From Desulforamulus ruminis DSM 2154 (lineage in GTDB: Bacteria > Bacillota > Desulfotomaculia > Desulfotomaculales > Desulfotomaculaceae), in assembly GCF_000215085.1 (NCBI RefSeq), contig NC_015589.1:1674001-1738000 (forward strand): DNA of 64,000 bases, written 5' to 3'. The notes beneath the pieces are model-generated. The model was not told where the DNA came from. It saw nothing but the letters and a program-made list of their open reading frames with translations, and searched no databases. Below, piece by piece: positions 1 through 8,731 of the stretch (position 1 is the stretch's first letter; each line of letters starts with the position of its first letter). Both the position numbers and the translations under genes were made by a program.

Positions 1-191
1 GGAAAAAGGGGCTGCTGATGGCCAGCGGAGAAGCTTTGAAATGGGCAGACCGCAATATGGATCTTCAAATAGCCAACCCCGATACGAAATGGAGATTGAG
101 CCCTTATGAGCCGCCTTTTCTGGGATTTCGTGGAGCCATAAATTTGGTCAGCTTGTGGATCAATGGAATTATAGAGCAAGACCATGATTAA
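1..191 (+). CDS. C-terminal fragment of a nitrogenase component-1-like protein (partial)
   Basis: An open frame enters from the left edge (first full codon at base 3) and stops with TAA at 189-191, leaving about 62 residues. The tail has the pattern P-F-L-G-F-R-G-A-I-N-L about 20 residues before the end. It resembles the conserved C-terminal stretch of nitrogenase alpha/beta-like subunits (component 1 type oxidoreductases), where a G-[FY]-x-G motif precedes a final helix. No catalytic region is visible, so the family call is tentative and the specific subunit cannot be named. It could instead be an unrelated oxidoreductase tail. About 90 bp without a clear gene separates it from the next, oppositely oriented gene. 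Confidence 0.4.
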   Translation, partial: KKGLLMASGEALKWADRNMDLQIANPDTKWRLSPYEPPFLGFRGAINLVSLWINGIIEQDHD

Positions 192-281
192 ACCTTTACA
201 CCAGTTGTGGGCATGAAATAGCCTGTCTCGGGATCTCTAGTTTATGTGGTTACTGTTGAGCCGGGTGAAGCGAGCGAGTTA

Positions 282-1136
282 TTATAAAACTAAGGAGCGT
301 TGCGTTGGAGATTTGTAGGGGTATTTATTCTCAAGTGCAATAAATAGTATCAGGCATACGGCACGCACTAGCATCAGGTAGTATATATTCCATCCGTCGT
401 TAAAGAGGAGAATTCCCCTATTCAAAAGGATGGCATCAAAAGAAAAATAGATGAAGAAGGGAACCAGTTTCCAATACCATTTTTTCAAAACGCAAATAAA
501 GAAGACGCAAAAGAAAGACAATGCGGCGTTATAAAAAACGGAGAATACTCCGGAGTCCCGATAAAGGTTTTCAAACCAGCCGACGAATGTATATTGCCAT
601 CCGGCAAGCAGAAGAAGGGTTACAGGAAGTTTTAATGTAACCAATAAAATAAACCAGAAAACGATATATCTCAAAATACCCCTCCGTTTGCTTTTTAACT
701 GGACGAACCATCTTTTCATTAAAACGCAATAAATGAAAACGGCAACGCTGGTCATCCAGGTTTCCCACCAATTATGCTGATAGATTCCCAGATGCACATA
801 GAGAAGGTCCAAAAGTGTAAAGATAACGGTTATTAATACAATCCAGCGATAGCGCAGCGAGTAAGCCACTACCAGCAGAGCGGTCGCAGGCCATAATAAA
901 GCATTGGGTACGATATGCCCAAAAATGTTTTCCGCATAGTAATCCGTATAAACGCCGGGCTTATAAGAATAGCTTTTAAAAAAGAGCAATACAATCATTT
1001 CACCTATAAAAGCGATCATCATGGCAAACAAAAAAAATGATATGAATTCATAAAAATTCTTTTTCTTATATATAATGAAAATTGTCATTCCAACGCCGAT
1101 AATCCCAAGGGCGCAATACCAATAGATGGCTGCCAT
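282..1136 (-). CDS. polytopic membrane protein, CBO0543-like
   Basis: A 284-residue, very hydrophobic protein with about eight predicted membrane segments and no catalytic motif. The first half carries an aromatic-rich stretch around residues 55-125 ending in Y-x-H-N-W-W. This resembles the small CBO0543-type membrane proteins of clostridia and bacilli, and the second half looks like a looser repeat of the same layout, as if two units were fused. I chose the ATG at 1136 because a GAGGTG Shine-Dalgarno lies six bases upstream; a GTG three codons earlier overlaps that site. Function unknown. Confidence 0.6.
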   Translation of the reverse strand: MAAIYWYCALGIIGVGMTIFIIYKKKNFYEFISFFLFAMMIAFIGEMIVLLFFKSYSYKPGVYTDYYAENIFGHIVPNALLWPATALLVVAYSLRYRWIVLITVIFTLLDLLYVHLGIYQHNWWETWMTSVAVFIYCVLMKRWFVQLKSKRRGILRYIVFWFILLVTLKLPVTLLLLAGWQYTFVGWFENLYRDSGVFSVFYNAALSFFCVFFICVLKKWYWKLVPFFIYFSFDAILLNRGILLFNDGWNIYYLMLVRAVCLILFIALENKYPYKSPTQRSLVL

Positions 1137-1149
1137 ATACTTCACCTCA

Positions 1150-1545
1150 ATTGCTATGCAACAAAGCTATTAAAGATATTCTTAACTCTTTTAAATGAAG
1201 TATACCTTTGGAACAAAGGACGCCGCCATAAGCCATCGCAGGACAGTACCATTCTATATTGTCATAGCCCTTTACTAGGTGTCAGAATTAAAAAACCGTT
1301 GACAACTCTTCATGCAGAAGAGTTTCAACAGCTTTGCCGGTTAGTATTTTGTTGTTAATCTATTGCGCAGGGTTCAAATCCAATAAAAAGGCTCCAAACT
1401 ATGTTTTGCATAACGGAAACGTATTTTGATAAACTGGTTAACAGCAAAAAAAGCCTATACTAAAGGTTTTTCTTTGCTGTATCTATTTTATTAGCTTTAT
1501 ATGAAAAGTTAGGTAAAAAGATGCCTATGAATCGTTTAACTTATT
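1150..1545. other. 396 bp without a confident gene
   Basis: On the minus strand an open frame of about 43 codons (roughly 1276 down to 1147) ends at a TGA just upstream of the membrane-protein Shine-Dalgarno. It contains a Cys-Pro and a second Cys, but has no ATG, GTG or TTG start, so it is more likely a gene remnant than a gene. The rest is AT-rich with no clear terminator, tRNA or repeat. Confidence 0.3.
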
Positions 1546-2007
1546 TCATGCAGGTGCTAACCTTTTTTTAAAATAAACCCTTTCATATCCATTTTCCTCT
1601 CTTCTGGAGTATTCAGAGTAGCCAAGCTTATGATAAAAGGCTATATTTTCGATCATCTTGACATTCGTGTAAAGCCGAATTTCATCGTAATTATTTTCAG
1701 AAGCATAGTGTTCAGCAAATGCAATCAACTGTTTCCCAAAACCTCTACCCTGGTATGCCGAGAGCAAGGCCACGTTGTCAAGCAATATATAGCCATCAAA
1801 TTTCTTTAATACCAAGGCACCTACGATTTCTCCACAGAATTCCCCGCAGAAAACCTTTTCATCTACGATAAGGGGTAAATAATCATTGAGCATAGGCCCA
1901 GGTTTTTTTCCTATCCGAACAATGTATTTTTCATAAGCATTCTGTATACATGTGACAATGGCCGCTTCGTCGGCGGGGTTTGCTTTTCTTATTTTTAATA
2001 TTGCCAT
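1546..2007 (-). CDS. GNAT family N-acetyltransferase
   Basis: A 153-residue protein with the GNAT acetyl-CoA-binding signature Q-G-R-G-F-G-K-Q-L near residue 97, preceded by the beta-strand L-x-N-V-A-L. The C-terminal Y-x-K-L-G-Y motif is also typical. It should transfer an acetyl group from acetyl-CoA to an amine; the substrate cannot be inferred. A GGGAGG Shine-Dalgarno lies ahead of the ATG. It stands alone between unrelated genes, and standalone GNATs of this length are common in Firmicutes. Confidence 0.85.
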   Translation of the reverse strand: MAILKIRKANPADEAAIVTCIQNAYEKYIVRIGKKPGPMLNDYLPLIVDEKVFCGEFCGEIVGALVLKKFDGYILLDNVALLSAYQGRGFGKQLIAFAEHYASENNYDEIRLYTNVKMIENIAFYHKLGYSEYSRREENGYERVYFKKRLAPA

Positions 2008-2041
2008 GCTTCAGTACGCCTCCCTAAAATAAAAATACGGG

Positions 2042-2881
2042 CTATCCTTTTGTTTGAAGATTTTTTAAAATTTCATGATAGCGTATTGTTGCCAATACAC
2101 TTGTTTCACCCTTTTTACAGAAAGAAAGCCCGGCCAGCTTCGGAACAATGCGTTCAACCACAATCTGCCCATCCACCATTTTGGATTCCAGTGTTTGCAA
2201 AGCTTCGAGAAAACGTTTGTCCTTCTTGGCCCGGTTGTAAAAGGATAAGACATAGACGTATACAAAAAGGTTGTAGTTTCGGAAGGGGTATTCCACCTGC
2301 ATGAATAATGTGCCGATTCCATAGTGGCATGGGCCAATGGGTTTCCTGATGGTCCAATGCTCCAGCAAAAAATCCACGGCCTTATCAAGGGCAGGTTCCT
2401 TGTTGAGATAATTGCTAAAGCGGAACGCATTCAGGGCAGTAAGTGTGGGGAAGGGATTTGAATGCTCCGTTTCTGGCCCCCGGCCAAAGCTGAATTTATT
2501 GCAGCGCCAGCCACCGTCTATATATTGGATATCTAAAAGATGCCGGAAGGTTTTTTGCAGTCTGGCATCGGAAGCATACCCCAGGTGACAAAGTGCATTG
2601 GCGGCGTGGATGGTATGGCATGGATAAATAGAACCTTTAGGGTATATCTTGAAACGTCCATCATCCAGCCAAGTACTAAAGAATAATTCGGTAGCCCCTT
2701 TCAGCAAAGGATCGGTAGGTTCCATACCCAATTCCAGCAGGAAAAGTACGCTCTCCAGAGTTGAGAACGGGGCTCCTTTTAGCAGACGTTTGTCGGGTGT
2801 AGTCCAAAGATCGCCTCCATTATCGTATCTATGAGACAATATCACTTCAACATCTGATGCATATTGCTTCTCTACAGCCAC
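2042..2881 (-). CDS. alpha/alpha-toroid (prenyltransferase/squalene-cyclase-like repeat) protein
   Basis: About 279 residues. Repeated helical units containing D-G-G-W/D-G-R motifs (for example I-D-G-G-W-R-C near the middle and D-D-G-R-F earlier) resemble the QW-type repeats of prenyltransferases and squalene cyclases. The DXDD protonation motif of true cyclases is absent, so enzyme activity is doubtful. The frame stays open to 2944, but I chose the GTG at 2881: it follows a G-rich AGAGGTGGGAG site, and a perfect TATAAT -10 box (2912-2917, minus strand) lies inside the longer reading. No substrate or partner can be inferred. Confidence 0.6.
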   Translation of the reverse strand: MAVEKQYASDVEVILSHRYDNGGDLWTTPDKRLLKGAPFSTLESVLFLLELGMEPTDPLLKGATELFFSTWLDDGRFKIYPKGSIYPCHTIHAANALCHLGYASDARLQKTFRHLLDIQYIDGGWRCNKFSFGRGPETEHSNPFPTLTALNAFRFSNYLNKEPALDKAVDFLLEHWTIRKPIGPCHYGIGTLFMQVEYPFRNYNLFVYVYVLSFYNRAKKDKRFLEALQTLESKMVDGQIVVERIVPKLAGLSFCKKGETSVLATIRYHEILKNLQTKG

Positions 2882-3082
2882 TTCTCCCACCTCTCTCAAG
2901 ACTAAGTGTACATTATATAAATAATCTGCACTTAAGTATATCAAAAAAACATAAAAACAAAAGAACCCAAACCACGAGGTTTTAAGTTCTTTGCTTCATT
3001 ACTGAATGTGTCATTTGGTCAGAATAGATGCAAGGGAAGATAGTCCGTATTCACCGATAATTTGAATTTTTAATCAAATACG

Positions 3083-3577
3083 CTATTCTGAAATGAGGCA
3101 ATCAAGGTTTTTTAGGTCAATTTTATCAACTTCTCTAAGCTTATATCCGCTATGAAATAGTTTTTGAGCTTCCGCAGAAATACACGGAATAATTCGCTCT
3201 TCAAACCAAGCACTCGAAAACCATTCTGCTTTAAAATCATACCAATCATCATTTAATCCAGCCTGTTTTGCACTTCCATCTTCACTTATTATTAAAGGAT
3301 GTATATCTATATATCCCAATTCCGGATGATACAACTCAATGCGTGTCGGACTCCAATCCGTTGTAATCTCATAGCCTTTTCCTTTTAATGTATCTAATAA
3401 AATCTCTGTAAATTTCCCATCAAAATCTACATCAATATCTCTGTGTTCTCTGTTTTGTTTCCCAAGTAAAATATCTACACCCCAGCCTCCATCTATCCAA
3501 TATTTTATTTTTAAACTATCCAGCAAATCCAAAACTTCCATTAGATTTTCCTTATTGGTTATTTCTTTTTTGACCAT
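3083..3577 (-). CDS. lincosamide nucleotidyltransferase Lnu(A)/LinA-like
   Basis: 164 residues, the usual length of Lnu(A)-type enzymes, which inactivate lincomycin and clindamycin by adenylylation. Visible signatures are D-G-G-W-G-V-D near residue 34, the E-H-R-D-I-D-V-D-F-D acidic motif around 43-52 that would carry the metal-binding aspartates, D-I-H-P near 94, and I-P-C-I-S-x-E-A-Q with F-H-S-G-Y near the C-terminus. All of these match the Lnu(A) layout as I remember it. The start ATG has a nearby AGGAG. It is chromosomal, next to tRNA genes, with no mobile-element genes in sight, so it may be an intrinsic nucleotidyltransferase rather than a proven resistance gene. Confidence 0.75.
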   Translation of the reverse strand: MVKKEITNKENLMEVLDLLDSLKIKYWIDGGWGVDILLGKQNREHRDIDVDFDGKFTEILLDTLKGKGYEITTDWSPTRIELYHPELGYIDIHPLIISEDGSAKQAGLNDDWYDFKAEWFSSAWFEERIIPCISAEAQKLFHSGYKLREVDKIDLKNLDCLISE

Positions 3578-3703
3578 AAAAACTCCTTGTCACAAATTAT
3601 TGTTTATCTGTTTTGTTATATCCAGCGATCTTCATTTATTATAACATAAAAAAACCAAGCTAATAAAAATGCACTCCTTGCATCTTTATTAGCTTGGTAA
3701 CTA

Positions 3704-3790
3704 TGGTGCGGCAGAAGGGACTTGAACCCCCACACCCTAACGGGCATAAGAACCTGAATCTTACGCGTCTGCCAATTCCGCCACTGCCGC
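3704..3790 (-). tRNA. tRNA-Leu(CAG)
   Basis: The minus strand folds into a long-variable-arm tRNA with a paired acceptor stem GCGGCAG/CTGCCGC and an anticodon loop TTCAGGT giving CAG. The T-loop is GGTTCAAGTCC and a 3' CCA is encoded (3704-3706). Confidence 0.95.
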
Positions 3791-4069
3791 ATGGATAAAC
3801 TTTGAAGTTACTCAGTGCATTTTGAATTATAACAAAAAAATTCCCATGCCGCAATCATAAAGTTGCAAAAAAATTCCCGGTAGCTATACCGGGATAAAAG
3901 GGTAACTTTCAAGTGTACTATTATTATGATTTAGTTTGTCCAATTGTACTGACATCCAAATGACAAAAGGACCTGTAAATACTTGTACTGCCATCCATAT
4001 ATTAGAAAAATATTCGCATCCGTTCAGGAGACAATATCAATAAAGTTAAAGTTAAAAGGAGTGAAGGAA

Positions 4070-4231
4070 GTGCGCAAAAGGATCAAAGGCTGGGTGAAGA
4101 ATCCGGGAAGCGCCGGGGAAGCGTCGTTGGTTGGAAGAACCGGAGGATATCACGATACCTGGGAGACAGGAAAAGCCCATTTTAAGAAATACCAACAAAA
4201 ATTAAGAGGCGTTAACCGTCCTGCTGAATAA
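4070..4231 (+). CDS. small basic protein of unknown function
   Basis: A 53-residue, Lys/Arg- and Gly-rich protein. I chose the GTG at 4070 because AAGGAG (4056-4061) lies eight bases upstream. A longer open frame back to 3983 lacks a ribosome site. There is no cysteine, signal peptide or membrane segment. It ends just before the tRNA cluster on the other strand. The central G-G-Y-H-D-T-W motif is not one I can assign. Confidence 0.5.
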   Translation: MRKRIKGWVKNPGSAGEASLVGRTGGYHDTWETGKAHFKKYQQKLRGVNRPAE

Positions 4232-4260
4232 AAAACGAGAGCTTATGCTCTCGTTTAAGT

Positions 4261-4335
4261 TGGCTGGGGCGGCTGGATTCGAACCAACGAATGCCGATTC
4301 CAAAGACCGGTGCCTTACCGCTTGGCGACGCCCCA
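4261..4335 (-). tRNA. tRNA-Gln(TTG)
   Basis: Acceptor TGGGGCG/CGCCCCA, anticodon loop CTTTGGA giving TTG, T-arm GGTTCGAATCC and an encoded CCA. First of three tightly packed minus-strand tRNAs. Confidence 0.95.
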
Positions 4336-4338
4336 GTA

Positions 4339-4424
<86 letters not shown>

Positions 4425-4436
4425 ATGTATTTAATT

Positions 4437-4512
4437 TGGTGACCCCTACGGGATTCGAACCCGTGTTACCGCCGTGAAAGGGCGGTGTCTTAGGCCGCTT
4501 GACCAAGGGGCC
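4437..4512 (-). tRNA. tRNA-Glu(TTC)
   Basis: Acceptor GGCCCCT/AGGGGTC, anticodon loop CTTTCAC giving TTC, and an encoded CCA. Probably the first gene of the Glu-Tyr-Gln tRNA transcript. Confidence 0.95.
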
Positions 4513-4750
4513 TTGCTTGCATGTTTTTATTGCGACGGAGTTTATTATAACAAAACAATAGTACAATGGCAAGTCTTCAGGAAGTAAAATTTAATCAAAA
4601 AAACACTATTTATTACCTAATTGTAAAGGTGCTAAACTATGTTAAGAATTATTTTTAAATGTAATCTTTTTGTAAGACTTTAGTTAACCAAAATCAATCC
4701 ATATTTGATATGATCCTAATGTAATCATGTTGCTCAACGGAGGTGCCTGG

Positions 4751-7700
4751 GTGAGAGAGAAACTAATTGAGTTACTCAACCAGAATGAAGATAGGGTTAT
4801 TGAAAAATTAATTAACTTTGCTAAAGCCGGTGGTTTCACCCGATTTACCTCCACCCGCCATGATGATTGGCATTTATCCGTGCGGGAAATCATTCAGGGC
4901 CTAAGCACGTATTTGATGAAGCATGCGGATGATGTTGTCAATGTTCACGATGCGGCTGAAAATCCGGCCTGTGAATTTGGGGTAAGGTGTGCCAGGATGC
5001 ACCGGGCCCGAGGAATTACCTTAAAAATGTTTTTAGGACTGTTTAAATATTATCGCCGCGCTTATCTGGATATGGTAAATGAAAGTTATTTGACTGCGGA
5101 GGAAAAACAAGCTGCTAAAAAATCCATGAACACCTATTTCGACCGTCTTGAACTGGGTTTTTGCAGTGAGTGGGCCGGAGAGGGAAAAGACTCCCGGATT
5201 CATGAATTGCAGTTGGTCAACCGGCATCTAACGAATGAAAAAAATAAGCTTAGAACAATTTTTGAAAGCATGACCGAGTGTGTCTTTGTGGTAGATCCTC
5301 AAATGTGCATCACTGAAATAAACAGTGCGGCTGCCGCTTATTTCGAGGTTCAGCCGGAAGAAGTTATTGGTATGACCTGCTCCAGCCTTTTAGGGTGCGA
5401 TTGTAAACAGGAAGAATGCCATCTTTACATTGCAATGAATAAAGCCGGTTGCTATAAGGACGTGGAGGTTGAGGTAACGACCAAGAGGGGCCGGAGGAGA
5501 TTGTTAACCAGCGGCTCTTTTCTTCATGATATCAGCGGCAAATACGCCGGCGGGGTGCAAGTATTCGTTGATGTTACCGAGAAATACCGTATGGAGCAGG
5601 AACTGCGGCTGCACATGCAGGCAAACAATAGCTCCAGCGAATGTATTACCATCTTTGACGAGAGTGCCCAATTGATTTATGCCAACCCGGAAGCGGAAAA
5701 AATGCTGGGAAAAGGCATTAAGGAACTGCTGGGTTTAGGGATCGAAGATGTCTATCCTGAAGGAGAAAGAATTCTCTTTTTTCTGATTCGGGGCAATTAC
5801 TGGCGCGGGGAATTATTGTTGAAACAGGGCTTAAAGGAAATCATTATTGAAGTTCATGCAACCCCCATCCGGCGCTCAATTGGTCAAATCATAGGATTCC
5901 ATGTGGCGGCTAAAGATATAACCGAACAAAAAGCCATTCAAATTAAACTACAGCAGGCCAGGGAGGATACCGAGCGGGAAGCTGCCAAACTCAGGGCCAT
6001 TATTTCCATGATGGGCGCGTTCATTGCTCTGGCGGATGCCGAAGGGACTATCACGGAAGTTAATGAAAAAGTGATAACCATGACCGGGGAAAAAAAGGCC
6101 AATATTATAGGAAAGAAGCTGTGGGATATCCACCAGGGGGACACCCTGGAAAAAGTACAGGAGCTTATAAAAAAATATCAAGAACAGCCTAATCAGCCCC
6201 CCCTAACCTTTACCCGTATTTTCTGCGGGCATGATGTGATTATGAATATTCAGCCCATCTACCGGGATGCTAATTACGATGGCATTCTGCTGATGGTGAT
6301 TGATGTCACCGAGGTGGCGGAGTCCAAAAGACAGGCGGAACAGGCCCGGGAAATTGCGGAAAAGGCGAGTCAGGCCAAGTCTGAATTTTTAGCCAATATG
6401 AGTCATGAAATACGGACACCCATGAATGGAATCCTTGGTTTTGCAGAGGTTTTAGCCCAGCAGGGGTTGAATCAGGAGCAGCAGGAAAGTGTTAAGATTA
6501 TCCGGCAATGCGGCGAGCAATTAATGGACTTAATCAATGATATTTTGGATCTTTCAAAAATTGAATCCGGAAAACTGATCCTGGAAGAAACTGTTTTTAG
6601 TTTACGTAAAATGATCTATGAAACGGTCAATGTCATTGAACCGATTCTAATGGAAAAGAATGTAGAGATGAAAATATCCATTGATCCGCATTTACCGGAT
6701 TATTTAAAAGGAGATTCCTTCCGCATTCGCCAGATTTTAAACAATCTTCTCTCCAATGCGGCGAAGTTTACCCATGAGGGTTGTGTTGAAGTGAAAGTTC
6801 AGGGAGAAAGGACCCTGGAGAAAACCGATCATCGAAATTTTGTACTAACCTTTATCGTATCGGACACCGGGATTGGCATTCCCAGCGATAAACTGGCTGA
6901 AATTTTTGAGACCTTTACCCAGGCGGATGGTTCAACCACCCGAAAGTACGGCGGAACAGGCCTTGGATTAACCATCAGCCGCAGCCTTACAGAACTGATG
7001 GGCGGACAGCTTCAGGTACAGAGTGAATTTAAAAAGGGTTCGCAATTCTCTTTGACCCTTCCGGTGGCTTTGGTTCATGTGGAAAAGAAGCTTGCGCCGC
7101 AGCAAAGAAAAGAAGGTTCTACCCGGGAGGGCGTGGTTTTAGTTATTGAAGATGACTGGACCACCAAACAACTAATCACCAATTACCTGGAAAAGGCCGG
7201 TTATACGGTAATTGCCACGGACCATGGCAAACAAGCCCTGACCCTGGCTAAGATTTACCAACCGGATGCTATTATACTGGATATTCTGCTGCCGGATCTC
7301 AGCGGCTGGGATATTTTAGTCAAAATGAAAAAGACGGAAGAAATACAACAAATCCCTGTGATTGTTTGTTCGGTGCTGCCGGAAAAAGAAAGGGCTTTTT
7401 CCTTGGGCGCTGTTGACTATATAGAAAAACCAATCTCAGAAGAAATATTGATCAGCCGTTTGGAAAAACTTACGTTATCGCGAACAAGTGAAGATACCCA
7501 CATTATCCTGGTGGATGACGACAAGACGGCATTGGAGTTTCTGCGCTGTGTCATTGAAGGGGCGGGTTTTAAACCCCACCCATTTATGTTGGCCCAGGAA
7601 GCCTTAGATTTCATCTTTCGCCACGAACCGGTCCATGCCGTTATTTTGGATTTGCTCATGCCTGGGATGGATGGCTTTGATTTTCTGGATCATTTAAGAA

Positions 7701-8581
7701 GCAATCCAAAGTTCAAAAGTTTACCGGTTTTAATCAATACCGGGAAGGACCTGACGCAACAAGATTATCAAAAGTTAAATGATAAGTATGAAAGAATCCT
7801 AAACAAGAGTTATATTCATCCGGAAGCGTTACTAAGGGAGCTAAACCTATTAATCAGAGACGGGGTGCAAAGAAAACCAGTGAATCAGAAAATGAAAAAA
7901 GGACCGGTGAATGTCCTGCTGGTAGAGGATAATTCATTCAACCAGAAACTGATTGAACACCTGTTAACCGGCGACGGATATAAGGTTACCATGGTGGAGA
8001 ATGGACAAGAGGCTCTAGCCGCTTTGGACCAAGGAGAATATGACATTGTATTAATGGATATGCAGATGCCGGTTATGGATGGCTACGAGGCCACCAGGCA
8101 AATTCGCAATATGGAAAAGTATAAAAAATTGCCGGTGATTGCCCTGACCGCCCATGCCATGAAAGGGGATTGCGAAAAGTGCCTGTCGGCAGGGTGTGAT
8201 GATTATCTGGCTAAACCGGTGAACAAAGACATGTTGATTAAGACAATCAAAAAATTTACCGACTCTCCTGCAGAGGAGTCCCGGGGGAAAAAAACCAGGA
8301 TTAGAGATAAAGGAATTGAACTGTTGGTGCCCTGGTATTTGCAGGATCTGGCAGGTGAAATGGATAAGTTAAAAGAGGCGGCACGCATCAATGATCTGGT
8401 CACTGTGCGATACATCAGTCACGGATTGAAAGGCAGCGGGGGGGCTTACGGTTTTCCCGAGCTTTCCAACCTGGGTGCGGAGATCGAACGAGCCGCCGTC
8501 AATCAAGATCTGGAGCTGGTAAGAAGCCTGGTAAACCAACTGCGGGAGTTATATACGGAAATTTTAGAAGAGGAACTTTAA
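4751..8581 (+). CDS. soluble hybrid sensor histidine kinase (RsbRD-like N-terminus, PAS x3, HisKA, HATPase, REC x3, Hpt)
   Basis: About 1,276 residues from a GTG at 4751, seven bases after GGAGG (4739-4743). In order: a helical N-terminal sensor resembling RsbRD/sporulation-kinase domains (to ~160), three PAS-like regions (~165-285, 295-400, 410-530), a dimerisation domain with S-H-E-I-R-T-P (phosphoaccepting His552), and an ATPase with N-box and G-T-G-L-G-L. Three receivers follow, with probable phospho-Asp at 844, 967 and 1103, then a C-terminal Hpt domain with H-G-L-K-G-S-G (His1224). The second receiver lacks the canonical Lys context (N-K-S instead of a K-P motif). No membrane segments are evident, so the signal should be cytosolic. 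It is monocistronic with no output domain, so phosphate must leave to an unlinked regulator. The ligand is unknown; sporulation or stress input is a guess. Confidence 0.93.
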   Translation: MREKLIELLNQNEDRVIEKLINFAKAGGFTRFTSTRHDDWHLSVREIIQGLSTYLMKHADDVVNVHDAAENPACEFGVRCARMHRARGITLKMFLGLFKYYRRAYLDMVNESYLTAEEKQAAKKSMNTYFDRLELGFCSEWAGEGKDSRIHELQLVNRHLTNEKNKLRTIFESMTECVFVVDPQMCITEINSAAAAYFEVQPEEVIGMTCSSLLGCDCKQEECHLYIAMNKAGCYKDVEVEVTTKRGRRRLLTSGSFLHDISGKYAGGVQVFVDVTEKYRMEQELRLHMQANNSSSECITIFDESAQLIYANPEAEKMLGKGIKELLGLGIEDVYPEGERILFFLIRGNYWRGELLLKQGLKEIIIEVHATPIRRSIGQIIGFHVAAKDITEQKAIQIKLQQAREDTEREAAKLRAIISMMGAFIALADAEGTITEVNEKVITMTGEKKANIIGKKLWDIHQGDTLEKVQELIKKYQEQPNQPPLTFTRIFCGHDVIMNIQPIYRDANYDGILLMVIDVTEVAESKRQAEQAREIAEKASQAKSEFLANMSHEIRTPMNGILGFAEVLAQQGLNQEQQESVKIIRQCGEQLMDLINDILDLSKIESGKLILEETVFSLRKMIYETVNVIEPILMEKNVEMKISIDPHLPDYLKGDSFRIRQILNNLLSNAAKFTHEGCVEVKVQGERTLEKTDHRNFVLTFIVSDTGIGIPSDKLAEIFETFTQADGSTTRKYGGTGLGLTISRSLTELMGGQLQVQSEFKKGSQFSLTLPVALVHVEKKLAPQQRKEGSTREGVVLVIEDDWTTKQLITNYLEKAGYTVIATDHGKQALTLAKIYQPDAIILDILLPDLSGWDILVKMKKTEEIQQIPVIVCSVLPEKERAFSLGAVDYIEKPISEEILISRLEKLTLSRTSEDTHIILVDDDKTALEFLRCVIEGAGFKPHPFMLAQEALDFIFRHEPVHAVILDLLMPGMDGFDFLDHLRSNPKFKSLPVLINTGKDLTQQDYQKLNDKYERILNKSYIHPEALLRELNLLIRDGVQRKPVNQKMKKGPVNVLLVEDNSFNQKLIEHLLTGDGYKVTMVENGQEALAALDQGEYDIVLMDMQMPVMDGYEATRQIRNMEKYKKLPVIALTAHAMKGDCEKCLSAGCDDYLAKPVNKDMLIKTIKKFTDSPAEESRGKKTRIRDKGIELLVPWYLQDLAGEMDKLKEAARINDLVTVRYISHGLKGSGGAYGFPELSNLGAEIERAAVNQDLELVRSLVNQLRELYTEILEEEL

Positions 8582-8587
8582 GTTATA

Positions 8588-8628
8588 AAGCCCGGATACC
8601 CCGGAAAGATTATCCGGGGTATTGGCTT
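8588..8628 (+). terminator. stem-loop after the hybrid kinase
   Basis: A GC-rich hairpin (ATACCCCGG/CCGGGGTAT with outer AAGCC/GGCTT) starts shortly after the kinase stop codon. There is no T-run, so it may be a weak terminator or a 3' end stabiliser. Confidence 0.45.
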
Positions 8629-8731
8629 GTGAAAAATTATATTTGTCCAAATTGACAGGAAAATGACGAGCTATAGGCGAATACCATAAAAAACAAAACG
8701 GGAGAATGAATAACGGAACGGGAGTGAAACC

